In this document: in pieces, positions 46,737 to 58,341 of the stretch
Layout of the letters: every line of letters begins with the position of its first letter
Position numbering within the stretch: the first letter of the stretch is position 1
Assembly: GCA_012932865.1 (NCBI GenBank)
Contig: SAXG01000070.1
Location: 1 to 64,000, forward strand
Source of the DNA: Amylostereum areolatum
Taxonomy: Eukaryota > Basidiomycota > Agaricomycetes > Russulales > Stereaceae
Direction: 5' to 3'
Length of the DNA stretch: 64,000 nucleotides
Position numbers and translations under genes: made by a program
Notes under the pieces: generated by a model
The model's database searches: none
The model's input: only the letters and a program-made list of their open reading frames with translations
Told to the model about the DNA's origin: nothing

Positions 46737-47974
46737 ATGTCGTACTCCCCCCCAATTCGCCGTCTATCCAACGGGAGCTCCAGTAGCAAGCGAGAGGAAG
46801 ATCTTATCAACGCATACGAAGCAGAAGAGGAGAGGATCATCAATGTTCTGTCGCGCAAGCTCGAAAAGGTCCGAGTACAACGAACGCGACAGCAGCAAGT
46901 GGCGCACTGACGCCTTCATGTAGCTCCAGGAGGAAAAGATCGATCTCGAAAACGTGCTTGAAGCCGAGTCTGAATCCCATGTCAACCGCCTTTCCAGGGA
47001 ACTCTCTGTCCTTCGTCTCGCCCAACAGCAGGCCCAACTCCCCAATGGCGTCAACGGTCCCCCGGCGAACGGAGATGGTCCTATTCGGGAATATGGTCGC
47101 TCAATACATGACCCTCCGACCCCAAGCTCCGACCTGCTCCTCGAATCCATGCGCCGCGACAACGAACAGTTACGCGCACGCCTCGTCGACACCGAACGGG
47201 AATACATCCGGATATCGCGCCTCAATGAGATCTACCGCGAGGAACTCATCGAACATCGTAGAAGGGTGCGTCCGCTCGGGTTCTGGACCACTCCGTGCCA
47301 GATCTGGCTGACCGCCGTCTTGTGATTTGTTTCAGCTGGGCCTGCCGATGGACAACCTCATCGGCTTGTCATCCGCGCAAGACCCGTATTCCCAGCCAAC
47401 ACACCGACGTTCCTCGTCGAACACATCTTCCAACCCCCAATTCCACCACAATCTCGTCTCGACACACGCCGTTCCTATCCCGCGACCTCCATCGCAGATT
47501 CACCGCCCCGTACACACATCGGAAACAACCTCATCATCCCTGGAATCTCCATCGCTCTCCCCAACGACATCCACTAATCCAACAAGTTCATTAGGCGCGA
47601 CGACTCATGTCACCACACCTCCCTCATCCGGTTCCTTACCACCCCCAATGCCCGCACCTGCACCGCGTCTGCCCCTATCATATCCATCCGTGCCTCCTCC
47701 TTCCCTCTCATCCTCCTTCGGCTCTCCCGTCACCTACACGATGCAACACCCCTCACACTCACCCGTCAATGGTACGGGCACATCTTCCCCCGTTGAGCAT
47801 ACCAGTCGGTGGCGACGCGGAAGCAATGAGCCTACTCGCAGCATATCTCGACCAGGACGGGAGAGCATCGAGCGTGGCGCACGCATTGCAGAGACAGGAA
47901 CGCTCATCCCTCGAAGCCGTGCTGGGAGTGTGGCTGTGAGAGACACCGGGGAACAAGAGCCTCCAGCGGCGTAG
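46737..47974 (+). CDS. Coiled-coil protein with CCDC6-like (DUF2046) segment
   Basis: The N-terminal half is a coiled coil: INAYEAEEERIINVLSRKLEK, then after a short intron (about 46870-46922) LQEEKIDLENVLEAESESHVNRLSRELSVLRLAQQQ, matching the repeat pattern of the CCDC6/DUF2046 family (EEE..N.L.RKL..L..EK..LE..LE.E.E..VN.L). Further helices follow (LLLESMRRDNEQLRARLVDTEREYIRISRLNEIYREELIEHRRR). A second intron (about 47264-47335) leads to a Ser/Thr/Pro/His-rich disordered C terminus with LGLPMDNLIGL and a final RSISRPGRESIERGARIAETGTLIPRSRAGS. No enzymatic motif is present. The role is unknown; the vertebrate homologue is a scaffold/14-3-3-binding phosphoprotein. Start MSYSPPIRRLSNGSSSS at 46737. 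Confidence 0.75.
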
Positions 47975-48688
47975 CACTGGCAGGAAGTTGGATGTGTTGT
48001 TTGGAGTCAGACAGACGGGTAGAGTGGTGGTACTTGCGCACGAAATTTCTTACTCCTGTAACATAATCTCTAGTGGGTTATCTCTGAGATCACTCTTTGC
48101 ACATGTCAGCTTGTAGGCCACTTGTCTTGGTTGGATTCATGCGAAATCGTCATCTGCGGTTGAATAGAGCAAGCGCCCAGGAACGAAGCTGTCGGCTTTG
48201 GATTCTAACATGTACAAACAACGTCGCTCGAAAATTCGCGCACTTAATTCGCTCGCGACGACGGAGACCTTGGCTGCACTTCGGGCTTCCACATCCAAAT
48301 GCCTCGTACGCTTAGTAGAAGGTTATACTCTGATACTCAGGTTTTCATCCTCGGATCAGTCGCCACCACGTACAGCGGCACAAACCACGCACGGACCGGT
48401 GTTGATGCCGCATTACAGCAAATCTCTTACCAGTGCTCACAACGATCAGAAGCATAGATGTTCCGCGATCGGGGCTCCGCTGCCTTTGGCCGTCCAAGAC
48501 GCCGTCTTTTACGAGCTGAGGAATTCCAACTCCCAACCCGGTAAGGTTTTGTGTCTTCCACATATGTCGAATTGAAACACGGAGCTATGCCCTGAGGAAG
48601 GCGCACATGGGGTCTTCCAGTGGCGCCGTCTCAATGCAATACAAAAGCCTGGCTGCCATCTCCATCTCTCTCTCTGCACCCTTCTATC
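47975..48688. other. Intergenic region upstream of first receptor
   Basis: About 0.7 kb lies between the coiled-coil gene and the first pheromone receptor. It holds only short frames. I looked for a CaaX-ending short ORF, as expected for pheromone precursors, and found none. A CT-rich tract (about 48660-48685) directly precedes the receptor start, a common fungal promoter feature. Confidence 0.4.
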
Positions 48689-50186
48689 ATGGATCCAACC
48701 TATCCCCTCCTCCCTGTCGTGAGCGTCATCGCGGCGTTCCTCATGCTCCTCACCTCCCTTGTCACTGCGCGCCAAACTTGGAGCCCCGGCGTGCTTATGC
48801 TATGCTTATGGCTTTTTGCATACTGTCTCGTCCAAGGTTCCGCGGCCGTAATCTGGTCTGATAATGTGGACAACATAGCCCCCGTGTGGTGCGATATCTG
48901 TACGTTCTTTCCCAACAAACCATCTGCGTAGCCTGATAGACAAAAAGCAAGTCGTATCGACTTGTGTGCTGCATATGGGGTCCCTGCATGTTCCCTGGTT
49001 ATCACCCGTCGGGTGTGCAACATCACGCGCTTGAGGACTATGGATGCACTGAGCACAAGACAGGCCAGTTGTGCTCATTGCCAGTGGCAGACCTCGTCTC
49101 ATACATATTTGTGCATTGCAGAGACGCTTCGAATTCCTCCTGGATCTGTTCATTGGTGCTGGTTTCCCTCTTATAGTAGGCGGGCCTCTTTGTTCGCACT
49201 CAACTCTACATTTCTTCGAGATGTGGCTCCTCATGTTGTCCTCTGTCTAGATTATGTTGTTCAAACGCATCGCTTTGCAATCATAGAAGAAATAGGCTGC
49301 AGTAGCGCCGTTGCACCGTCCGCATCGACCATCCTTATCATAGACCTCTGGAGTGTCATCTTGCCACTAATATCGGCCATATTTTACTGTCGTAAGCCCC
49401 ATGTCTCACGCGACAAGCTGCGGTCTAACTGAACGCGAACTCTAGCGCGAATTATATGGACCTTTTATCGTCAACGCAAGGATGTCGACGCGTTTCTTCA
49501 AAGCAATGGCACCATAAACCGTGCCAGATATCTTCGCGTCTTGACAATAGGGTGCCTTGACATATTCATAACCCTTCCAAGTAGCATCTTATTGCTCCTC
49601 ACGGAAATCGGGCAGTTGAAGAGCTCCGGAAAACCATTCTATACAGGCTGGCAGTACACACACCAACATTTTTGGATTACGGTATCCGAATCCGCCGCTG
49701 AATGGCGCTCCGACCTCTGGTCCAGCTTCCAAGTTATTTTAGCAGAATGGCTCTACCCCATCCTTTCCATACTCATCTTTGCGATATACGGTCTGACGGG
49801 AGAGGCCCGCGCAACCTACCGTCACTGGTTCTGGATTGCCGTGGGTCCGTTCGGGTTCAAACCCCCCATGCGGAAGGATATCCCAGATATCAAGTTTAAT
49901 TCGCCACGGAGGCGATCTTTCGGGTACGTCGTGTTCGATTTGCGTGTCGAATAAGGTCTAATGTGTACACAGCCTGTCCACCGTAGGATGGAGCATGACC
50001 AATGACGCGGATTCCACGCTCTCGACGCAACGAAACGTCGGGGGTGGTTCGGTGGACGACACCGTCGAGATTGTGCTTGCCAAGGACCACAGCTGCGCGG
50101 AGAACGGTTCAGTTGGCGCACCCACTCAGCAGATCCTGGGTGTGGATGAAGCGGAAGGAGACGTGGACAAGGTGAAGGTTGTCTAG
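48689..50186 (+). CDS. STE3-type pheromone receptor, copy 1
   Basis: This is a seven-helix plasma-membrane GPCR for a lipopeptide pheromone. It begins MDPTYPLLPVVSVIAAFLMLL, with VIWSDNVDNIAPVWCDIS closing exon 1 (48689-48899); this WxDN...VWCDI block is the STE3 hallmark. Exon 2 from 48948 (acceptor AAAAG) gives SSRIDLCAAYGVPACSLVITRRVCNITRLRTMDALSTRQ. Later exons give RRFEFLLDLFIGAGFPLIVGGPL, YYVVQTHRFAIIEEIGCSS, WSVILPLISAIFYC, RIIWTFYRQRKDVDAFLQSNGTINRARYLR, EWLYPILSILIFAIYG and GEARATYRHWFWIAVGPFGFKPP. The tail ends GSVGAPTQQ...VKVV, similar to copies 2 and 3. The exon-2 donor reads CAG-GC rather than GT (49064-49065). All exons are open, so the copy looks functional if that GC-AG intron is spliced. 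Confidence 0.88.
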
Positions 50187-53100
50187 GTGGTTTGGAAAGC
50201 TTCCAACTTTCAGAAACAGAGGTTTAATGCATCATATATTAGTCTGTATGCTTCATCACATAGTTCAAGAATAATGGTATCCCCGTCTTCGTCGCCGACT
50301 CCAACATCTTTCTCATGATCAAAGCCTGCATCGCATTGCACGGTCGTCGGACCGCCAGATCGACATGCAGACGCCGTCGTTGGATTCTCCCGTGTTCTTC
50401 CATCGAGACGATGGTCGGCGTATGACAACACGCCGCCGCGGAAACGCGCCGTTATGCAAGGTCCTCGACGCCTTAAGCGACTCCCACCGAAGCGATTACA
50501 TCGAATAGGTTCCTCGTCTTGAGCGCGTCACTTCGCGAACGCGGGAAGTATTATAACGCAAAAGTCTGTGTTGTTCTGTTCGATAGCCCACCACCGTTCA
50601 TCGTCGGTTGGACTGCCAGTGCTGGACGCCCTCAAGTTCTGATCCTCTTTGAAACAGTTCCGTGTTCTGGCCTGAAGCGTTTGCTGCGGGTTATGCAGTT
50701 CGCCTTGCTCTCCTGGCCCATCGTTCTTCATGTTTCCCTACGACTTTTGAGCGCGATTGATGGTTCCATCCCGCTTTCAACCAGACTTCGGCGTGGAATG
50801 CTGTCCACTGGTGAAGAAGCACAAGTGTCTGAACGGTGGGGAGTAGACAGCCGCCGACGGATGTTCCCGGGAGGCGAGCGCAAATGGCCTCGTGGTCTGC
50901 TGGCGCTGTCGACGCGAAATGCTTCGAGTAGAAGTCGAGGGCCCCTTGAATTTCGGCTTATAGACGCTTAGGTCCCAAGTCTGTGATGACCTGGAAAAAC
51001 ATGAATCCGTCAGCATATACTTGATCGAACAAAAGGACAAGGCAACGAATAAAAGACGAAAACCATGGCACGGAGAGAATATATGGAGATAAACGTAAGA
51101 GACACTGGAGAGAGCTTGGAGAAAAACAGAATATAACCAAGAGAGGACGAGGTCACATAACAAGAATATACGAAGAAGACTCCACGGATCAAGGAGGGAA
51201 AATATTCGACTCACCAGGCCGACGCGCCCTAACCACCTTGTCGAAAGAGTTACATCCGTACTGGACGCCAGAATTTCCATGTACGCGTTGAGAACCAAGG
51301 AAAGAAGCCTACGTTCTCATTCGTCAACAATCGAGTCGCAAAAAAACACGTCGATGATTCATGAAAGTACTTACCTCCATGACGAGTCTTCCTCTGAGTC
51401 CGACGTCTCGTGAGGCTAGAGCCGAAATGGACGCGTGTAAGCAGACAAAAACTGAAGGCTGGCTGCAAGTAAAATAGTATCAACCAACTAAACACTACGT
51501 GAAAACGGGGGAGAACAAACCGCTCTGATCGCCGACGGCATGAACACAGGCCATGACCAAGTCGCCGCAGCTACCATCGCTCGTCGTCCGTGTGGTGCGA
51601 TATCCCCCTTTCCAAACCCTTATTGAAAGAGGCCACTTCGACATATCAGTTGTCCGGATCCCTTCCATCCACGCCGAATAGCAACTCCTAACGAACATCG
51701 CATGGTCAACCAGCAAAGATTGTCAAGCCTCAACAATCCGCCTGGTTAAAGTGTTCCACTGTTTAAGGTGAAGGGAAGGATGCGCTCTTCGTGCGGGTAG
51801 GAGACGAGGTAGGGGCAATGTTTGTGCTGGTGGTAGAACTGGCCAGGATGGTTGGGCTGAAAGGGTAGCCGTGCGACTGGGGTGGCCGGTAAACAAAACC
51901 CAAGGAAGGACCTGTTGGTCGCGCACGACTACGAATGAAAACCACCAGCGAGAGGCGCGTCGAGGTTAATCTGTACGATAAGTTGTTCACATGGTGTACG
52001 ATCCAGGCATGGCGAAATAAAGTCTACCTATGAGTACTTCGAACGAAAAGAAACTTTGGAGGACGGTTGTTGACTCTTGAGGTTGGACAGACCGGAAGCC
52101 CCGGGGAAGAGGACATGCGTCAATGCGGTTGAAGAAGGCAGGCGACGAGGGGGTAGGAGTTGGGCGGGAAAGAGACGATAAAGACCGCGGGCCTTACGAA
52201 CAGCGGGCAACATTCGAGGTGTGAAGATCTACGGCGATGTTCTTGTTATTTTACTGATCGAAACTTCAGGGAGTGGACATGGGAAACAGACAGATCGAGA
52301 CGCACCTTGTGGCTGGGAGTAGCTGGGAGTTTACGACTACGAAATTCGATGTGCATGGCAGCGCGTAGCCTTCATGGACGAAAGCGAAAAGGATATCTCA
52401 TATCTTCGAGCTGGACGCTTCTGCCACGTCTCTGAAAACAGGTGGCGTACGTCGGAACTTGGCGAAGCGTACTCATAAGTATGTGAAGTGAATGAGGGAG
52501 AGTTCTCGCTGCGACTCAAGTTCTAATAGTAACAGCGACCGAGCGTAGTCTCCCCAAGGCAGACGAGATATTTCGTCAACACTTCTCAGGCTCAGGATCC
52601 TCTTATCTGGCGTCTGCTTTCATTACGGTGGGTGTTACCGAGTGCGCGAGGGAATTGTGATTGCCGAGCTTCGGCATGTCACGTGCACTGGAAAGCAGAA
52701 TCTGTCTAATGTCCAACAAGCGTCGAGCTGAACACCCTCCGAGCACAATACGTTGGTTTCTTCCAAGTCCAATCTGATTCATTATGGAAAAGAACTCATA
52801 TGTGGGAGGAGCACAAGGCTTGAAGTTTAAATAAAAATGGAGCACTAATATAAACCAGTGAACCATGATCAAGCTCAAGTTGAGTTACTGAGTAGGGTCC
52901 AGTAGTACACCACGCCTTCCGATGTAAGTATGTCGGCATATTCTCGGACTCGAGAGGCTGAATCTCTCAAGTCAACAAGATGAAAATGTACCTATGGTAT
53001 TCCCGACTCGGGCCTCGGCAGCTCCTCCATCATTCTTCTTCCAAAGGCTTCATGTATTTTGTAAGTTGTGGATGAGGGTTGAGACCTTGGGACATGGTAC

Positions 53101-54265
53101 GAAGTGCCAGTGTATCCGCTGCGGATCCAGTGGAGAAAGTATAGGGATCTCGAAGGCCTGCTGACACCTGTAGCGTCGGTGGGCCTTCGAGTCAACCACG
53201 AGTAGCGAGGCATCCACAACTCGATTGGCCTTTTTTACTCGAAAGGATGCTGTGTAGGATATGCATACGCACCTTGCGTCGCCTCGTGCTACCGTTTTAT
53301 CATGAGCCAGGGTAGCTCCAAGAAAGCTCCCAGGACTCGAAGAACACTGCGACTTTTGTTTATCGCGCGTGGAAAGCGCGGTCTCTGTTTGAACTTTCTA
53401 AGCTAAGGCGGGAACATGTTGAATGACAATAAAGAGGTAAATGTACCAGTAGCCGTCGATGTCTCGACTGCCATTAACTCGTTTGGTTTGCGTCTCGTCG
53501 TCAACTCAGATCAGTTAGTCTAAACAATATTTCTCTGTGGTAACCTGTCTCGATAAGTCCTCTCAGCCAATCAGCGAGCTCCCCCTATCACTCGACAAGC
53601 GCGTCGCGGAGAAAAGCAGACTAACCGAGCGGTCAGGTGATGTGAAAAGGGACTCGGACTCGAAGCTCGCGCGACCGCCGCCTCGCGACTTTTCCCCACT
53701 TTATCACTTCCAAATCGTCACCTTTCACTCCACGAACGAAGTACCGCATCTATTGCCTACACCGCACTTCTGTCAAAGTGACCGTCAACGGCTCTAATGA
53801 TCCTATCACACTGTGGCCTTTCTTACTCTCTCATGTCCCGACTGTCCCCCGCCCGTCATCATCCCTCGGCAGGGAGCCTCAACGAACGGACGTACGTCCC
53901 CACTGACAGATATTTTATTCTTTTTCACAGGAAAATCCGATGACTTTCTTCTCGATCTGGCGGGACGCGGCGCGAGCGCGGCGCGCCGCCATCGCCGACA
54001 TGCAGACGCATTCCAATGCCCTCCCAGATGGCTGCCAACGCGTGCTCGTGATGTCGACACGCTCTGTTGGTTACCCACGGTCCACTCTGTTGATCGTCCC
54101 CAAGATGCATTCCGCCGCCAGGATTCATATAAAAGCAGCCTGGCGGGATTCATATATAAGCTGCCCGCCCGCCCTCTCTTCCCTTCACCAATTCTCCCTA
54201 CCCATCCAAGTATCCTGGCGATACCATCATCTCTTCACTTCATACACCACCCACACCCACCACCA
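50187..54265. other. 4-kb stretch between receptor 1 and a hypothetical gene
   Basis: No conserved gene is recognised on either strand. The longest frame is a 173-codon minus-strand ORF at 50777-51298 with a hydrophobic middle; it has no recognised family and uncertain coding quality. I checked both strands for short ORFs ending in Cys-aliphatic-aliphatic-X and found no convincing pheromone precursor; intron-containing or atypical precursors would be missed. A TATA-like element CATATAAAAG lies at about 54125. Confidence 0.4.
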
Positions 54266-55855
54266 ATGTCCTTCATCATTACCCCCTTCATCACCTTCAA
54301 GGCTCCCGCCGTGGTGCACCCGCCGCTGGTCCCCCTCGCGCCCTTCCCCGTCGTCCCCGGCCTCAGGGTGTTCTTACCCCGCGAACGCCCCGTCCTCGCG
54401 TCCAGCTTCAACTTCGACTTCCAGGTCATCGCCCATCCGGACGGCAGCAGCCCCATCGACCCGTCCACCGGAGTGCTCACGCCCGCCGAGTACCGTGCGC
54501 TCCTGGCTCAAGCCAAGCCTCTCGCCGCACCCATGGTGCGCGCATACTCCCACGGAGAGGCCTCAGAAGCATACCACGACGCCAGCTCGATGTACAAGAG
54601 GAAGCGCGCGATCTGCGCCTTCGACGACCGCGGCCACCCCGACCTCTCCTGCCTGAAGTCCCCCGCCGAACTGAGGGAGCAGCCCGCACACGTCAAGCGC
54701 CGGGTCTCCGCCTGTCGTCCCAAGACTTGTGCCGTCTGGAAGAAGCGGAACGCTCCCGACTTGCGTCGTCGTTCGCCGCCGACTTTCCGCATCGTGGACC
54801 AGACCCCGGCGATCGCCCTCGAGGTCGACAGTCCCATGGTGAGTACACCGCGGTCTTCCCTCTTTTCCTCGCTGACCCGTTTCACAGCAGGTTCAGAACT
54901 ACTACCAGGTGTACCAGCCCATGGAGGTGGACGATAGCGTGGATGTCGACGTCGCAATGGTGAGCCGTGAATGAATTGCTCCTCCGCATCCACTAACCCT
55001 CTTTCTCCTTACTAGTCTTCGCCTTGCCCCGAGATCTGGGAAGACAGCGACATGGCGGCCGGAACGGGCTTCGAGAAAGTACGTCTACCTCTTTTCTGAC
55101 CAGCATCCCATGCTGACCTTTCCCTCGCAGGTTGACAACGAGGCGGTCATCTCGCCTGTTCTAGAGAGCAGGCCGGAGAGCGTACGCAGAGAGGTTCGTG
55201 CATCCGAATATGTCTGTCCTCATTCCAAGCTGATTGAACGCTCCAGACGAGGGCCGAGCGGAGGGATAGGCGTCAAGAGGAGCGGTGCCGCCAGGAGGCG
55301 GACCGCATTGTCAGACGGAACGGATACGACTTCGACGCAGCCCTCAAGGAGGCGAAGGACAATCCCTCCCATGCGGACCTCTGGTGCATCCCGTACTCCC
55401 TCCGACAGCGCCCCGCCCACAAGCTCCCGTATCGCCCGCCGCCGCCTGACGACTGGCCCCTCAAGGGTCCGTACCTCCGGCGCGAGATCAATCGCGACTG
55501 CCCCGTTCTCAACGCCGTCCAGTTCGAGAACCCGCCCGAGGGAAAGCTGTCCGAGGAGGAGTTCGAGGCCCTGTTCGAGGACGCGGAAGACGAAGAAGAA
55601 CCAGCCGCCATCGCGCCCGACAGCGACGACGAGTCCACGTCATCAGAGTCGTCTTCCGTCCTCATCGTCATGAACATCGGCTCCCCGGAGATTGTCGAGA
55701 GCGACATGGTCAGCGTCGAGGTCCAGCAGCCGGCACCTTCGCCCATGCAGGTCGTCATCCAGGACATCGTGTCCCCCGTCCTCGGCTTCCTCGATGCGAC
55801 ATCGGTGGCGCTCCACGGCCTTGGGCTGTTGAGCCTGTTCGATGGGAGTTTCTGA
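54266..55855 (+). CDS. Hypothetical protein, acidic and disordered, multi-exon
   Basis: A six-exon structure with canonical short introns joins into one open frame: exon 1 54266-54838, then introns at about 54839-54891, 54960-55016, 55080-55130 and 55195-55247 plus a long last exon. The N terminus MSFIITPFITFKAPAVVHPPLVPLAPFPVVPGL is Pro-rich and hydrophobic. The middle has basic patches (VKRRVSACRPKTCAVWKKRNAP). The final exon has NGYDFDAALKEAKDNPSHADLWCIPYSLRQRP, DDWPLKGPYLRREINRDCPVLNAVQFENPPEGKLSEEEFEALFEDAEDEEE, then an acidic Ser-rich stretch and a hydrophobic end (LGFLDATSVALHGLGLLSLFDGSF). No family is recognised. Consistent splice sites and high GC argue that it is real. It lies between receptor copies 1 and 2, on the same strand. 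Confidence 0.6.
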
Positions 55856-56315
55856 GTGAGAGATGGAGAGAGTGTACACGTTCGCGTGTTGGTGTTGAGG
55901 TTTCCCGGTTTCGGCGTGTTTCGGTTTCGGTTTCGTTAGATTACTGTACTGTACTTGGTTTGATGTCCACTGGCTGGCATCGCCCGAGGCAGGGTTTCTT
56001 CCGGTGCGTCTTTCTCTTCTTCGTCGGTGTTCCCGTTCTGACGCGATTACCTGACAGGACCACACCCGACCACCCGTCCCCTGGACCTCGGCACTACCAC
56101 ACCTGCACACTCACACTTTCCAGTTTGGCCGCAGCTGGGCAGATCTGATCCAGATGGCGGAACGCGCCGTGGGGTGATACTGGGCACGGCACATATGGGC
56201 ATCGACTTGGACGACGTGCGGCGCTCCTGGACTACCCACCACTGGGACCGAAGGGGCCATTGGTGAGCGCCTCCTTATAACCTTCGCCATCTTTGACTAA
56301 CGACACTTTCCAGGT

Positions 56316-56719
56316 ATGCTCGGAACTAACCATGAAAAACACGGAATATGGATTTCGCTCGGGGACGCCTTGGGACTACCACTGCCTCCGAGTCTTGCCA
56401 TGCATCCCTGGTACGGTTTTCAGTCTCCTCGCACACGAGTCGATCTGACCCCTCGAGTCCCAGGTCGGGGTGGTGCGCGACAAGCTTCGCTTGTCGTACG
56501 CCACCTCCCCTCCGCCTTACGGCGCGCCTTTGGATATCCAACTTATCACCCTCTCCTGTCCCCGAGCGCTTGTGGAAGTGGAAGGACGGCGGGGAAAAAA
56601 GAACGAGCAGGTACGCGCGCCCCTCCCTCCGCCCAGTGTGCCTCCTGCTGACTTTTCACTCGCAGGAAGAAACCCATCTAAGAGCCACCTTCTCCCAACT
56701 CCTGGAGCCCTGTCCGTGA
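56316..56719 (+). CDS. Small hypothetical gene between receptors, partial model
   Basis: A plausible chain of small exons is MLGTNHEKHGIWISLGDALGLPLPPSLAMHPW, an intron of 53 nt (56412-56463), VGVVRDKLRLSYATSPPPYGAPLDIQLITLSCPRALVEVEGRRGKKNEQ, an intron of 56 nt (about 56610-56665), then EETHLRATFSQLLEPCP and stop at 56717-56719. The splice consensus (GTACGG...CCCAG; GTACGC...CGCAG) is good. An earlier exon may exist upstream (MGIDLDDVRRSWTTHHWD at about 56200), but its junction does not stay in frame. The family is unknown. It could be a fragment of the gene before it. Confidence 0.4.
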
Positions 56720-58341
56720 AGTCCCGTCACCGATGCTCGTGCCGTGCCCCCGCCCGTTGATCCCCGTGGTGTAAGTACTCCCGAAGGTGAAAGTGATGTT
56801 TCTTCTGTTGGTCTCTCTACCCCCTGAGGATTCGTCCGATGGGTTCACCCGTGCTCGCAGCGTATGTGTCCGCCCTACGTCCCGCCTCCCCGCCTCTCGT
56901 CTCCTCGCGTCTCGCCAGACCCCGCCTGAAGTCGGACTTTAGATACTGTTTCGTGTTTCCTCGCAGTATTGTCCGCAACAGCACTATTCCCGTATCACGT
57001 TTCATATTCTCCCTTCTGTGTCTACCGTCGTTTCCTCCGTGTAGCATTTCCGTATAAAACCGAGGAGTTGAATGAATCATTCGTTCCCCGTTCGTATTAC
57101 TGCAAACTAAGTACAGTACTCGGACAGTGATTTCAAGGTTCGAATTTTCCGGTTGTCTAATCAATTTCTGCTGCCATGTGTCTTTTGGAAGGTGAGAGGG
57201 AAGCGCGAAGCCTGCGGGATGTGATGCATTGTGTAGTTATTAGGTAGGAAAATGAGTCGGACTTGGCGCGCGACGCGTTTCTTCCCTGACCACCATCCCC
57301 ACCATTATTCTGTCCCCCACGTCCTTCTTCCGCTCGCAACATCGCCACTCCTTTCTCTTCCCCTCCAGTGTATCGAATGCAATGTTCGTGTTCCAGACCA
57401 TTCCCATGGCGGATTTTTAAGCTTCAACCAACCCTGAGCATGAGACTTATCCATATACCGAGTCCCGACTCAGACGAGGCCCCTCTTGCGGATAGGACAA
57501 GTATATCCACTGATGTTTAACCCTCCAACCCTCCATCTTTTTTTTGCCTACAACGATGTCGCAAACGTCAAGCCATCCCCGGGAATTCCGGCCTGGTTTT
57601 GAGAGGGGGGACGCGGACAGGTATGTCTATCTCCTCTCCCATACTCCGTACAGGAACGCGGTATGAATTCCCATTGTAGGCTTTGGGCCGCAGCCTGTCT
57701 GTTCGCCCCGCTGAGCGAGGACATCCCAGAGATGGAATCTCATGACCCGCCAATTCGTTAGGCAAGTACGTCGTCGCCTTCTGTTTGGGCGCAGAAGGTG
57801 TAATCAATGTATCCATTGCAGACAGTTCGTTCTCTTCCTGGTATTAAGTCTGATGAAAAATGGAAGGCGCGGATTCCACAATTTTGGTGTCTTCGACACT
57901 AGTCACTCTGGGTAAGGATGGACGGGACGGCAAACAACGGTGTTGGGATCGCGCGCAAGGGACATTTGGTAGGAATATTGGCATGGCTGATATGCGTACT
58001 CAGTATATCTCAGACACTGAAGAATCTGAAGCCGAGGGTCGGGACGCCGCTATCTTCCAAGTGAGTACTCGCGATACCCTCCACAGACCGTCACCGTACA
58101 ATTCAAATACGATCTATTAATTATCCGCGTCGTATCTAGTCCTTCGGTGACTACTGATCAAACGGGTGACGGTTTCATTGAAATTCATCCCTTGCTGCAT
58201 GACGTTTACTTTCCACATCCAGAAGTATACTTTTCTATCCAGGCCACCCCGCATGGTACAATGTCAATCTAAGATCAAAATATAGGTCCACAAAGCCAGA
58301 TAAAGCCTGACTGTAAGTGGCCCTCTGCATTTCATTCTACC
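56720..58341. other. Intergenic region upstream of second receptor
   Basis: No recognised gene; only short frames, and no CaaX-type precursor found on either strand. A T-run lies at 57538-57545. Confidence 0.4.

Noticed and set aside
50528..50731. Minus-strand ORF containing CVII near its C terminus
   Set aside because: Six further residues follow before the stop, so the Cys is not in a CaaX position.
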